Source of the DNA: an uncultured Collinsella sp.
GTDB taxonomy: Bacteria; Actinomycetota; Coriobacteriia; Coriobacteriales; Coriobacteriaceae
DNA length: 29,687 nucleotides
Assembly: GCA_902496455.1 (NCBI GenBank)
Contig: CABVAY010000027.1
Location: 1-29,687, forward strand
Direction of reading: 5' to 3'
A program made the translations under genes and the position numbers. The notes below the pieces were generated by a model that made no database searches, was not told the origin of the DNA, and saw only the letters and a list, made by a program, of their open reading frames with translations. Shown one piece after another: positions 8,469-15,574 of the stretch (position 1 is the stretch's first letter; each line of letters opens with the position of its first letter).

Positions 8469-9932
8469 TTAGACTATCGGCGCAATGCCGGCAAAGTGCA
8501 GATACAGCGAAATGATTGCCACGACAATGACCACCGCTGCGATCAGCTTGTCGTGCAGATGCGGAAGCACCGGTTTACCGCGGCCTCGCTCGCCCAGTAT
8601 ATAAACGGGAATGGCCGGAGCAAAAAGAATCGTCGTGATCATAACGCCCTGAAGACCCGTCGACCACACCAGGAACAATGTGTAGATGAAGCCGAGCGTA
8701 CCGAAGAAGCGGGCTTTGCCGACGCTGGGCGCATGCGGCCCGTCCAGATGCTCGTTCTTCCAGCCAATCACCATGTAATAGGCAGCCGAGCAGACATACG
8801 GAACCAGAATCGTGTTGACTGCGCAGCTATAGAAGAACTGGTAGGTGCTCGCCGCCACATACGACACGATCAAGAAGAGCTGCGTGATGCCGGAGCTCAC
8901 GAGAACCGTTACCACCGGGGCGTCGTGCTTGTTCGTCTTGGCAAACGCCAGAGGGAAGGATCCCTGGCGCGCCGCCTCGAACGGCGTCTCGGACGCAATG
9001 ATGACATAGCCCAGCAGCGCGCCGACCAACGAAAGGATAACGCCAAGGTTTACGATGGCAGCACCAACCGGACCGATTGCGCACTCGAGAATTCCCGCCA
9101 TGGAGGGCGTTGCAAGCTGTGCCATCTCCTCGCGCGGCATAATGCCGAGCGACAGCATCGAGATGATCAGATACAGCGTGAATACAGCCGCAAATCCGAG
9201 CGCCGTCGAGCGGCCGACGTCACGCACGTACTTTGCACGGCCCGAGATAACGACAGCGCCCTCGATGCCCGTGAAGACCCAGACAAGGGCGATCATGGTC
9301 GAGACAACCTGCTCGCCAAAGCCAGGACCAGCCGGCTCTCCCCAGAAGTTGTCCGTAAAGATATCGACGTTGAACTTACCCAGGAGCACGATACTCAGCA
9401 CAAAGAGCCCCAGCGGCACCAGCTTCGCCAACGTGACGATCGTGTTAATGCCCGCAGTCTCCTTAACGCCACGAAGCACAAGGGTGGTAAGGAACCACAA
9501 AAACACGCTGGCGCAGACGATAGAAAGCAGGTTGTTACCCGCGCCAAACGCAGGGAAGAAATAGCCCAGCGCGCTAAACAGCAAGAGCGCAAAGCTCACG
9601 TTGGAAAGACATGCGCTGATCCAGTAACCCCAAGCGGAGTTGAATCCAATGTAATCGCCAAAACCGGCCGCAGCGTATGCATAGATGCCGCCGGTCAGGT
9701 CGGGACGGGCCTGAGACAAACCGTTGAACACCATCATCAGCGCAAAGACGCCAATAAAGCAAATTCCCCACGAGACGATAACCGCACCGGTATTTGCCCC
9801 ACCTGCTGCCATATCGCCGGCAAGCGAAAAGATGCCGCCACAAATACTGGCGGTAATGACCATCATAGTCAGACGAAAGAGATCGAGGCCATTAGGGTCG
9901 ATAATCTCTTCATTTTGAGCTTTAGAGGCCAT
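8469..9932 (-). CDS. arcD: APC-family amino acid antiporter, arginine/ornithine (ArcD) type
   Basis: A 487-aa permease of the basic amino acid/polyamine antiporter branch of the APC superfamily, with about 12-13 membrane segments. TM1 carries the family signature MVITASICGGIFSLAGDMA, TM2-3 the conserved LTGGIYAYAAAGFGDYIGFNSAWGYW region (residues about 80-105), and TM6 VWVFTGIEGAVVISGRAK. Members exchange extracellular arginine for intracellular ornithine, citrulline or agmatine without net energy cost. It follows the arginine-derivative hydrolase on the same strand with a 109-base spacer holding a strong hairpin, so substrate is probably arginine or a methylated arginine and the counter-ion citrulline. 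The exact exchange pair is inference. Confidence 0.88.
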   Translation of the reverse strand: MASKAQNEEIIDPNGLDLFRLTMMVITASICGGIFSLAGDMAAGGANTGAVIVSWGICFIGVFALMMVFNGLSQARPDLTGGIYAYAAAGFGDYIGFNSAWGYWISACLSNVSFALLLFSALGYFFPAFGAGNNLLSIVCASVFLWFLTTLVLRGVKETAGINTIVTLAKLVPLGLFVLSIVLLGKFNVDIFTDNFWGEPAGPGFGEQVVSTMIALVWVFTGIEGAVVISGRAKYVRDVGRSTALGFAAVFTLYLIISMLSLGIMPREEMAQLATPSMAGILECAIGPVGAAIVNLGVILSLVGALLGYVIIASETPFEAARQGSFPLAFAKTNKHDAPVVTVLVSSGITQLFLIVSYVAASTYQFFYSCAVNTILVPYVCSAAYYMVIGWKNEHLDGPHAPSVGKARFFGTLGFIYTLFLVWSTGLQGVMITTILFAPAIPVYILGERGRGKPVLPHLHDKLIAAVVIVVAIISLYLHFAGIAPIV

Positions 9933-9969
9933 TGTATGTGCACCCCCTTCATCATGTGATCGAACGAAA

Positions 9970-10006
9970 GATGGCCCGGACGTCCCGAATCGGGTGCCGG
10001 GCCATC
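9970..10006 (-). terminator. Intercistronic hairpin between DDAH and arcD genes
   Basis: GATGGCCCGG (9970-9979) pairs perfectly with CCGGGCCATC (9997-10006), with a further CCCG/CGGG pairing inside the loop. On the gene strand it is followed by CTTTCGTT, a weak T-run. It could partly terminate or stabilise the upstream message so that the enzyme is made in excess over the transporter. Confidence 0.6.
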
Positions 10007-10041
10007 GGTCAAGCGATCATCAGACTGTTACAGCTACCGCG

Positions 10042-10818
10042 TTAGAAGCGCAGCGACAGGCAAGAAAGGCCGCCATCGACCTTGCGATACTCGGAGGTGT
10101 CAACGACGAGTGTCTTGTAGCCCAGATCCTGCACGGCCTTGAGCACAGTCGGATAGCCCTCGGCAACGATGACCGTACCGTTGACCCAGATGCAGTTGGC
10201 GCCGTATGCCTCGTCCTCGGGCACGACGATCTTGTTGTACTGGGCAAAGTCGGGCTTATCGATGAACTCACCAGAGACGAGCATGTTGTTGTCCTCGATG
10301 TAGTTGACGCCCGTCTTGAGGTGCAGGACCTCCTCCAGCGGAACCTCAGAACCCCCGAGGCCCCAGCCCTCGAGAATCTCACAGAACTGGCGGATGCCCT
10401 CTTCGTTGGTACGAGCGGAGCGACCGACGTAGAAATGGTCACCGACCATCATGACGTCGCCGCCGTCGAGCGTGCCCGGAGAAACGATGTGCTTGACATG
10501 CTCGTCGTCAAAGAAGCGACGGACGGCCGGCTCGATCTCGTCCTTCTCGCCGTTGCGGCTATCGGCACCGGGGTTGGTAATGATGGCGCCGCAGCGAGTG
10601 ATGACGGCCGGATCTTCGACGAAGCAGCTGTCGGGATACTGCTCGAGTGCCGGCAGCACCGACACGTCAACGCCGCACTGCTCGAGCGCATGCTCGTAAT
10701 CGTAGTGCTCCTCGATGGCGCGCTCGTAGATGGGCTGGCCAAGCTCGGGGGCACTCGTGATGCCATTGCTCAGGGACTTGCCGGGGCGGCGGATGATGAC
10801 GTGGCTGAACTTGGTCAT
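10042..10818 (-). CDS. Dimethylarginine dimethylaminohydrolase (DDAH)-like hydrolase
   Basis: A 258-aa member of the guanidine-modifying (amidinotransferase/deiminase) superfamily. The size and the position of the catalytic cysteine five residues from the C terminus (GGLSCLSLRF, C253) match bacterial DDAH and not the ~400-aa arginine deiminases. The partner histidine is in EEVLHLKTGVNY (H166) and the substrate-binding acids in CFVEDPAVI (E68, D69) and TLDGGDVM. DDAH converts N-methylated arginines to citrulline plus methylamines. AAGGAGG lies about 7 bases before the ATG. It is first in an operon with the ArcD-like antiporter and divergent from a GntR regulator. Plain arginine or another guanidine compound remains a possible substrate. 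Confidence 0.88.
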   Translation of the reverse strand: MTKFSHVIIRRPGKSLSNGITSAPELGQPIYERAIEEHYDYEHALEQCGVDVSVLPALEQYPDSCFVEDPAVITRCGAIITNPGADSRNGEKDEIEPAVRRFFDDEHVKHIVSPGTLDGGDVMMVGDHFYVGRSARTNEEGIRQFCEILEGWGLGGSEVPLEEVLHLKTGVNYIEDNNMLVSGEFIDKPDFAQYNKIVVPEDEAYGANCIWVNGTVIVAEGYPTVLKAVQDLGYKTLVVDTSEYRKVDGGLSCLSLRF

Positions 10819-10915
10819 GATGATCCTCCTTGGATCTCTTAGCAGAGAGCGGGACTTCTTCGCGCCCGCCTTCCTTTCGATGGCTTTATCTTAGGGCGGT
10901 TTTCCTGTTTTGTAT

Positions 10916-10927
10916 ATTGTATACAAT
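10916..10927. promoter_or_regulatory. GntR/FCD-type operator
   Basis: ATTGTATACAAT is a perfect 12-bp palindrome in the divergent spacer and fits the TNGTNNNACNA pattern bound by FadR/FCD-class GntR proteins. It lies about 90 bases upstream of the DDAH start and 147 bases before the gntR start, so it most likely controls the catabolic operon. Confidence 0.7.
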
Positions 10928-11002
10928 CCTGAACGGTAGGCATTCTTCGGTAAGCGTATTCTTCCGTATCGGTGCAAAGTAGCATGATTTAGCTGGTCGT
11001 TC

Positions 11003-11008
11003 TATAAT
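11003..11008 (+). promoter_or_regulatory. Candidate -10 of the gntR promoter
   Basis: A perfect TATAAT lies 65 bases before the gntR start. No good -35 hexamer is visible 16-18 bases upstream, so activation or a weak promoter is possible. Confidence 0.35.
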
Positions 11009-11073
11009 TCAACTGAGCTATTCAAGTGAAACGTATTTGCTTTTAGAAATATACCGTTAAGGAACATAGGCTC

Positions 11074-11724
11074 ATGGAAACGCTCAGAAGGCCCCTGAAA
11101 GACCACGTATACGACTACATTTCGAGCCGTATTGACGCCGGCGAGCTTTCGGCCGGCGACCGGCTGAGCGAGCAAGCGATCTGCGACGCCATGGGCGTGT
11201 CGCGCACGCCGGTCCGCGAAGCGCTCATCCAGCTCGCAAGCGACGGTTATCTGGACAATCTCCCCCGCCGCGGATTCCGCGTCCGTGGGTTCGATCAGCA
11301 AAACGCCGTTGAAGTCTTTGAGATTATGGGGCCGCTCGACGGGCAGGCCGCATATCTCGCCTGTCCGAACCTAACCGACGATGACATTACGCAGCTTAAA
11401 TTTCTCGTCGGCTCCATGAACCTCGCGATCCAAGGCGGTCTCATCCGAAAGTACGACGACATTCAGCGAGACTTTCATCTAACGTACTTCAACCGCTGCG
11501 GCAACGACCGTCTGCGCGATATGATCTCGCAGCTCGAGCGCTGCTTTATCAAGCGCGATTACGAGACTGTCGACCAGGAGACGGCGTGCAAACTGCTCAA
11601 TAAAGCCAACAACGAACATGCTCATATTCTTGAGTTGTTCGAAGCACGAGATGCGACGGGCGTGCGCGACTACGTTCGCGATGTCCATTGGAACACAGAA
11701 AACGCCCAGTTCACCGTCTGGTAG
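11074..11724 (+). CDS. GntR-family regulator with FCD domain
   Basis: A 216-aa transcription factor. Residues 5-75 form the winged helix typical of GntR proteins: LKDHVYDYISSRIDAGELSAG, then LSEQAICDAMGVSRTPVREAL with the diagnostic SRTPVREAL, and the wing GYLDNLPRRGFRV. Residues 85-215 form an all-helical FCD ligand domain with metal-type residues D and H in DDIQRDFHLTYF and NNEHAHILELF. FCD proteins bind carboxylic or amino acids and repress neighbouring catabolic genes. It is divergent from the DDAH-antiporter operon, and the palindrome at 10916-10927 is its probable operator. Ligand is unknown; arginine, methylarginine or citrulline would be logical. Confidence 0.93.
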   Translation: METLRRPLKDHVYDYISSRIDAGELSAGDRLSEQAICDAMGVSRTPVREALIQLASDGYLDNLPRRGFRVRGFDQQNAVEVFEIMGPLDGQAAYLACPNLTDDDITQLKFLVGSMNLAIQGGLIRKYDDIQRDFHLTYFNRCGNDRLRDMISQLERCFIKRDYETVDQETACKLLNKANNEHAHILELFEARDATGVRDYVRDVHWNTENAQFTVW

Positions 11725-11740
11725 GAAACGATGCCCTTGC

Positions 11741-11926
11741 GGAAAGCGTGTCCCGTTATTCCCGCTCGAAACGGGTCGCAGTTTCCCAACGGGGCCCCTC
11801 GAGGAAACTGCGACCCAGAATTTGAGCTCGAAACGGGATGTGGTTTCCAAATCGAGGCCCTATGGGAAACCGTGTCCCACCTTGAAGGGGGAACTGGGAT
11901 GCAGTTTCCAGACGGGACATCAAAAA
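11741..11926. repeat. Alternating inverted-block array B2
   Basis: GGAAASYGYGWCCC-type blocks start at 11741, 11803 and 11865, and the inverted GGGWYGYRGTTTCC-type blocks at 11773, 11835 and 11896. Like blocks recur every 61-62 bp and opposite blocks alternate every 30-32 bp, as in array B1. Linkers such as GAGCTCGAAAC are shared with B1 in the same orientation. The array starts 16 bases after the gntR stop. Confidence 0.87.
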
Positions 11927-11929
11927 CAA

Positions 11930-11994
11930 AGTTGCGGTGGAATAGTTCCTGGATGGGCTGGTTGATGCCCCAGATCGGAGCTATTTCACCGCAA
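11930..11994. repeat. Long palindromic element, copy A2
   Basis: AGTTGCGGTGGAATAG (11930-11945) is identical to the left arm of the element at 4072. Its partner CTATTTCACCGCAA (11981-11994) pairs with one G-T position. The loop sequence differs from copy A1, so the arms are conserved and the centre is not. It lies between the convergent ends of gntR and the esterase gene. Confidence 0.85.
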
Positions 11995-12023
11995 GTTATT
12001 GAAGGGCTGGGATGCCCGTCCTC

Positions 12024-12923
12024 TTACAGATGGCGCTCCAGGAAGCGGAAGGCTAGGCGGATCCAGGGACGGACTGCCACCTGCTTGTCCTCGTTGTCGA
12101 CCGCGGTGTTGGCGTTGCCGAGCGAAAGGCCGTGACCACCCTGGTCGAAGACGTGCATCTCGCATGCAACGCCCTCCTCGGCCATGCGCTGCGCAAACGG
12201 GTATACCTGCGCGATCGGCGCCGTCTTGTCGTCGGACACGCCCCACACAAAGGTCGGTGGCATCTGACGCGAAACATGCGTGGTGGGGCAGATGTCGGCC
12301 AGATGCTCGTCAGTTGCCTCGCCGCCCGTCACCATCGACAGGTAGTCGTTGAGCAAATCGCGTCCCGTCTTGCCGCCCGTCTTGGGCACACGCAAGTCAA
12401 TGCGCGGATCGCGCGTCTGCATGTCGCGCACATAGGCAAAGTCGAGCAATGGATAGCCCAGCACCACGGCATCGGGACGAATGTCGTCCGGACGCGCCCC
12501 GGCAAGTGCCGCAAAGGGGCCGGTCTTCCACTGTGTTGCCAGCGAGGCGCAAATCATGCCGCCAGCAGAAAAGCCCACGACGCACACGCGCTTAGGATCG
12601 ACATGCCACTCGTCGGCGTTGGCGCGCACCGTGGCGACCATCTTGGCAAGATCTGCCTGGGGGTGCGGAAAGCTCACGTCACCCGTAGAACTCGTGACAT
12701 AGTTGAGCACAAAGGCCTGGTAGCCGCGATCCAAAAATGCAAACGCCACCGGGTCCTGCTCGTGCGGAGCGATATGCGTAAACCCGCCTCCGCCGCAGAT
12801 GATCACCGCGGGGCGGCGGCCATTCGGTTTATCGGGCAGCGGCTCGGCACCCAAATACGTAAACGTCGCCGGATAATCCTCGGTCGGCTCCTCGCCCCAC
12901 AGCGCATGGTTCTCGACAATCAT
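12024..12923 (-). CDS. Alpha/beta-hydrolase, acetyl-esterase/carboxylesterase type
   Basis: A 299-aa cytosolic serine hydrolase. The oxyanion-hole region is AVIICGGGGFTHIAPHEQDPVAFAF, the nucleophile elbow VCVVGFSAGGMICAS, the acid WGVSDDKTAPI, and the catalytic histidine DQGGHGLSLG near the C terminus. This arrangement, with HGLSLG, is common in acetyl-xylan esterase-like and BD-FAE-like proteins that deacetylate carbohydrates. The ATG at 12923 is preferred because AAGGGAG lies 6 bases upstream; the frame is open 113 codons further up, but that stretch is leader DNA of the divergent EIIA gene. The sugar substrate is not readable. Confidence 0.88.
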   Translation of the reverse strand: MIVENHALWGEEPTEDYPATFTYLGAEPLPDKPNGRRPAVIICGGGGFTHIAPHEQDPVAFAFLDRGYQAFVLNYVTSSTGDVSFPHPQADLAKMVATVRANADEWHVDPKRVCVVGFSAGGMICASLATQWKTGPFAALAGARPDDIRPDAVVLGYPLLDFAYVRDMQTRDPRIDLRVPKTGGKTGRDLLNDYLSMVTGGEATDEHLADICPTTHVSRQMPPTFVWGVSDDKTAPIAQVYPFAQRMAEEGVACEMHVFDQGGHGLSLGNANTAVDNEDKQVAVRPWIRLAFRFLERHL

Positions 12924-13048
12924 ATGTGCTCCCTTCGCGCAAATTATGCGCCTTTGTTTTTCGCCTTCAAGCGTACCCCACTTGAACCCGTGGCGCAGAA
13001 ACACACCAGCAATAAGTTTCCCTTTAACTGATATATCACATAATCCCA

Positions 13049-13068
13049 GCTCAGAGGTATCGCTGAGC
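13049..13068. promoter_or_regulatory. Small dyad in the esterase/crr divergent region
   Basis: GCTCAG (13049-13054) and CTGAGC (13063-13068) form a 6-bp inverted repeat with an 8-base centre. It could be an operator or a short leader hairpin; there is no other support. Confidence 0.25.
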
Positions 13069-13110
13069 AGCGTAGAATAGGGGGCGTTGACCAAGCCGCG
13101 AAACACATAT

Positions 13111-13120
13111 GAAACGTTTC
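13111..13120. promoter_or_regulatory. LacI-type palindrome upstream of crr
   Basis: GAAACGTTTC is a perfect 10-bp palindrome 48 bases before the EIIA start and resembles half-sites of LacI/CcpA-family operators. A TTGACC at 13087 could be the -35 of an overlapping promoter. No LacI-family gene is in the window. Confidence 0.35.
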
Positions 13121-13167
13121 CGGCAAACCAAACGCGCGATATGCGCCTATTTAAGTTGGAGGCAACT

Positions 13168-13731
13168 ATGGGTCTGCTCGATTCGCTTAAGTCCACCTTC
13201 ACCTCGGCCGGCGAGGCGTCCGTTCCGCCCGCAGCAAGCTTCGCCACCCGCGAAGGCGTCATCTATGCCCCCGTTAACGGCGTGCTCGTCAACCTGGACG
13301 AGGTTCCCGACGAGACGATCGCCTCGGGCATGCTTGGCCAGGGCTATGGCATCGAGCCCATTACCGGCACCATCTATGCGCCCGCCAACGGCCGCATCGG
13401 TGCCACCACTGTCACCAACCACTCCATTGGCATGATCACCGAGGACGGTCTTCGCGTGTTTATCCATGTTGGCCTGGGCACCGTGGAAATGAACGGCAAG
13501 GGTTTTGCCCGCTTTGTCGAGATGGGCGATGTGGTCAAGGCAGGCCAGCCGCTCATCAGCTTCGACCGCGAGGCCATTAAGGCCGCTGGTCACGAGGACA
13601 TCGTGACCGTCATCGTCTCCGAACTCGATCGTCTTAAGAGCATCGACCATGTCGGCGAGTCTGGAACGCTTATCGGCGGCAACCCGCTCGTCAAGCTTGG
13701 CGACCCGCTGCTGGTTGCCAAGACCAAGTAG
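13168..13731 (+). CDS. crr: PTS glucose-type EIIA component (Crr-like)
   Basis: A 187-aa soluble phosphocarrier that takes phosphate from HPr and passes it to EIIB domains. The family core is visible: VYAPVNGVL-type turn, TGTIYAPANGRI, TVTNHSIGMI (H85, the auxiliary histidine) and GLRVFIHVGLGTVEMNGKGF with the phosphorylated H100. The last part, HEDIVTVIVSELDRLKSI, is typical of the domain end. GGAGG lies 6 bases before the ATG at 13168. It is encoded alone, with no EIIB/EIIC gene nearby, so it may serve several permeases or act as a regulatory EIIA. A strong terminator follows. Confidence 0.93.
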   Translation: MGLLDSLKSTFTSAGEASVPPAASFATREGVIYAPVNGVLVNLDEVPDETIASGMLGQGYGIEPITGTIYAPANGRIGATTVTNHSIGMITEDGLRVFIHVGLGTVEMNGKGFARFVEMGDVVKAGQPLISFDREAIKAAGHEDIVTVIVSELDRLKSIDHVGESGTLIGGNPLVKLGDPLLVAKTK

Positions 13732-13768
13732 CCAGGCCCCGCGCCACACAGCCAAAAGGCACCTCGTC

Positions 13769-13808
13769 AAGCGCCCGCGACCATTTGGCCGCGGGCGCTT
13801 TTCGTTTG
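13769..13808 (+). terminator. Intrinsic terminator of crr
   Basis: AAGCGCCCGCG (13769-13779) pairs with CGCGGGCGCTT (13790-13800), followed by TTTTCGTTT. Confidence 0.85.
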
Positions 13809-13912
13809 AAAAACCATCCCGCCAATGCTTTATCTGTATAGCCCAAATGAGCCGAGCTGCTAGAATATCGAACTGTATGGATAACTATCATTCAACCGTT
13901 ATGGGAGGATAC

Positions 13913-15316
13913 GTGAACCGCACCAAAATCGCGCAGCTCTATGCCGATGCCGAGTCGCTCGGCGGCCAGACCGTCACCGTCGCCGGCTGGGTCAAGTCCG
14001 TCCGCGACATGAAGAACTTTGGCTTTGTTACGCTCAACGACGGCAGCTGCTTCCGCGACCTGCAGGTCGTCATGAACCGCGAGGCACTCGACAACTACGA
14101 CGAGATCGCCCATCAAAACGTCTCGGCCGCACTCATTTGCACCGGCACCGTCAAGCTGACCCCCGATGCGCCCCAGCCTTTCGAGCTTTCTGCCACCTCC
14201 ATCGAGGTCGAGGGCGTCAGCGCCCCGGATTACCCGCTGCAGAAGAAGCGCGCAACCGTCGAGTTCCTGCGCACCCAGCAGCATCTGCGCCCGCGCACCA
14301 ACCTGTTCCGCGCCGTGTTCCGCATCCGCTCTGTCGCGGCTGCCGCCATCCACCGCTTCTTCCAGGAGCAGGGCTTTGTCTACGTCAACACCCCCATCAT
14401 CACCACGAGTGACTGCGAGGGCGCCGGCGAGATGTTCCGCGTGACCACGCTCGACCCCAAAAATCCGCCCCTCACCGAGTCCGGCGAGGTCGACTGGAGC
14501 CAGGACTTCTTTGGCAAGCATGCAAGCCTCACCGTGTCCGGCCAGCTCAATGCCGAGAACTTTGCCATGGCCTTTGGCGACGTGTACACCTTTGGTCCCA
14601 CCTTCCGTGCCGAGAACTCCAACACCACGCGCCACGCCGCCGAGTTTTGGATGATCGAGCCCGAGATGGCCTTTGCCGACCTTAACGACTACATGGATAA
14701 CGCCGAGGCCATGCTCAAGTATGTCCTTAAGGACGTCATGGCAACCTGCCCCGACGAGCTCAATATGCTCAACAAGTTTGTGGACAAGGGTCTGCTCGAG
14801 CGCCTGGACCATGTCGCCAACTCCGACTTTGCCCGCGTTACCTACACCGAGGCCGTCGAGATCCTGGAGCAGGCAGTCGCCGCCGGTCACAAGTTTGATT
14901 ACCCCGTCAGCTGGGGCATCGACCTGCAGACCGAGCACGAGCGCTTCCTGACCGAGGAGCACTTTAAGCGCCCGACCTTCGTGACCGACTACCCGGCCGA
15001 GATCAAGGCGTTCTACATGCGCATGAACGAGGACGGCAAGACCGTCGCCGCCGCCGACTGCCTGGTTCCCGGTATCGGCGAGATTATCGGCGGCTCCCAG
15101 CGCGAGGAGCGCCTGGATCTGCTCGAGGCCCGCATCAAGGACCTGGGAATGAATCCCGAGCAGTACAAGTACTACCTTGACCTGCGCCGCTACGGTTCCT
15201 GCAAGCACGCCGGCTACGGTCTGGGCTTCGAGCGCTTGGTCATGTATCTGACCGGCGTGGGCAACATCCGCGACGTCCTGCCGCACCCGCGCACCGTGGG
15301 CAACGCCGACTTCTAA
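13913..15316 (+). CDS. asnS: Asparaginyl-tRNA synthetase
   Basis: A 467-aa class IIb aminoacyl-tRNA synthetase that charges tRNA-Asn. It has the N-terminal OB-fold anticodon-binding domain (VTVAGWVKSVRDMKNFGFVTLNDGS). Motif 2 is in FGPTFRAENSNTTRHAAEFWMIEPE and motif 3 in GLGFERLVMYLTGVGNIRDVLPHPRT, both in the AsnRS and not the AspRS form. The chosen start is the GTG at 13913, with GGGAGG 5 bases upstream, which gives almost the same length as E. coli AsnRS (466 aa). An ATG at 13876 would add 12 residues but has no ribosome binding site. A direct AsnRS means Asn-tRNA need not come only from the transamidation route. Confidence 0.97.
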   Translation: MNRTKIAQLYADAESLGGQTVTVAGWVKSVRDMKNFGFVTLNDGSCFRDLQVVMNREALDNYDEIAHQNVSAALICTGTVKLTPDAPQPFELSATSIEVEGVSAPDYPLQKKRATVEFLRTQQHLRPRTNLFRAVFRIRSVAAAAIHRFFQEQGFVYVNTPIITTSDCEGAGEMFRVTTLDPKNPPLTESGEVDWSQDFFGKHASLTVSGQLNAENFAMAFGDVYTFGPTFRAENSNTTRHAAEFWMIEPEMAFADLNDYMDNAEAMLKYVLKDVMATCPDELNMLNKFVDKGLLERLDHVANSDFARVTYTEAVEILEQAVAAGHKFDYPVSWGIDLQTEHERFLTEEHFKRPTFVTDYPAEIKAFYMRMNEDGKTVAAADCLVPGIGEIIGGSQREERLDLLEARIKDLGMNPEQYKYYLDLRRYGSCKHAGYGLGFERLVMYLTGVGNIRDVLPHPRTVGNADF

Positions 15317-15362
15317 TCGTCGGACGCTAGCTCGCGTCGCCACACGCCAACGCTCATCGCAC

Positions 15363-15398
15363 AAGCGTCTCTCGACATCGGTCGAGAGACGCTTTTTT
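15363..15398 (+). terminator. Intrinsic terminator of asnS
   Basis: AAGCGTCTCTCGAC and GTCGAGAGACGCTT form a perfect 14-bp stem around the loop ATCG, followed by TTTT. Confidence 0.92.
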
Positions 15399-15574
15399 CA
15401 ACAGCATCCGTCAAGCTTTTGGCAAGTTTTTGGTCAGTTGAGCAGGGCTGTTGAAAACTCAACCCGCCGTTTGCCGACGACTACCGACCGCCCAGAGCGC
15501 CCTGCGCCCCTGGGAAAGCCCCACGTCCTAGGCTCCATACCGTCGCCACCCAAAACGGAAAGGACGTGGGCACG

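Noticed and set aside
8337..9959. Long open frame on the + strand opposite arcD
   Set aside because: Its translation is rich in Arg, His and Asp without any domain pattern, while the minus strand has a clear permease. It is a shadow of GC-rich coding.
7979..11926. CRISPR array
   Set aside because: The repeated blocks alternate in orientation, are only 14 bp, the linkers are themselves similar, and there are no cas genes.
12924..13262. A 113-codon N-terminal extension of the esterase
   Set aside because: A good ribosome binding site precedes the ATG at 12923, and the extension overlaps the leader and start of the divergent crr gene.
13732..13912. T-box leader for asnS
   Set aside because: Only the crr terminator and a short AT-rich stretch are present; no specifier loop or antiterminator sequence was found.
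13892..15364. 490-codon open frame on the - strand opposite asnS
   Set aside because: The protein is a monotonous Gly/Val/Leu/Asp mix with no motifs and lies fully inside asnS.
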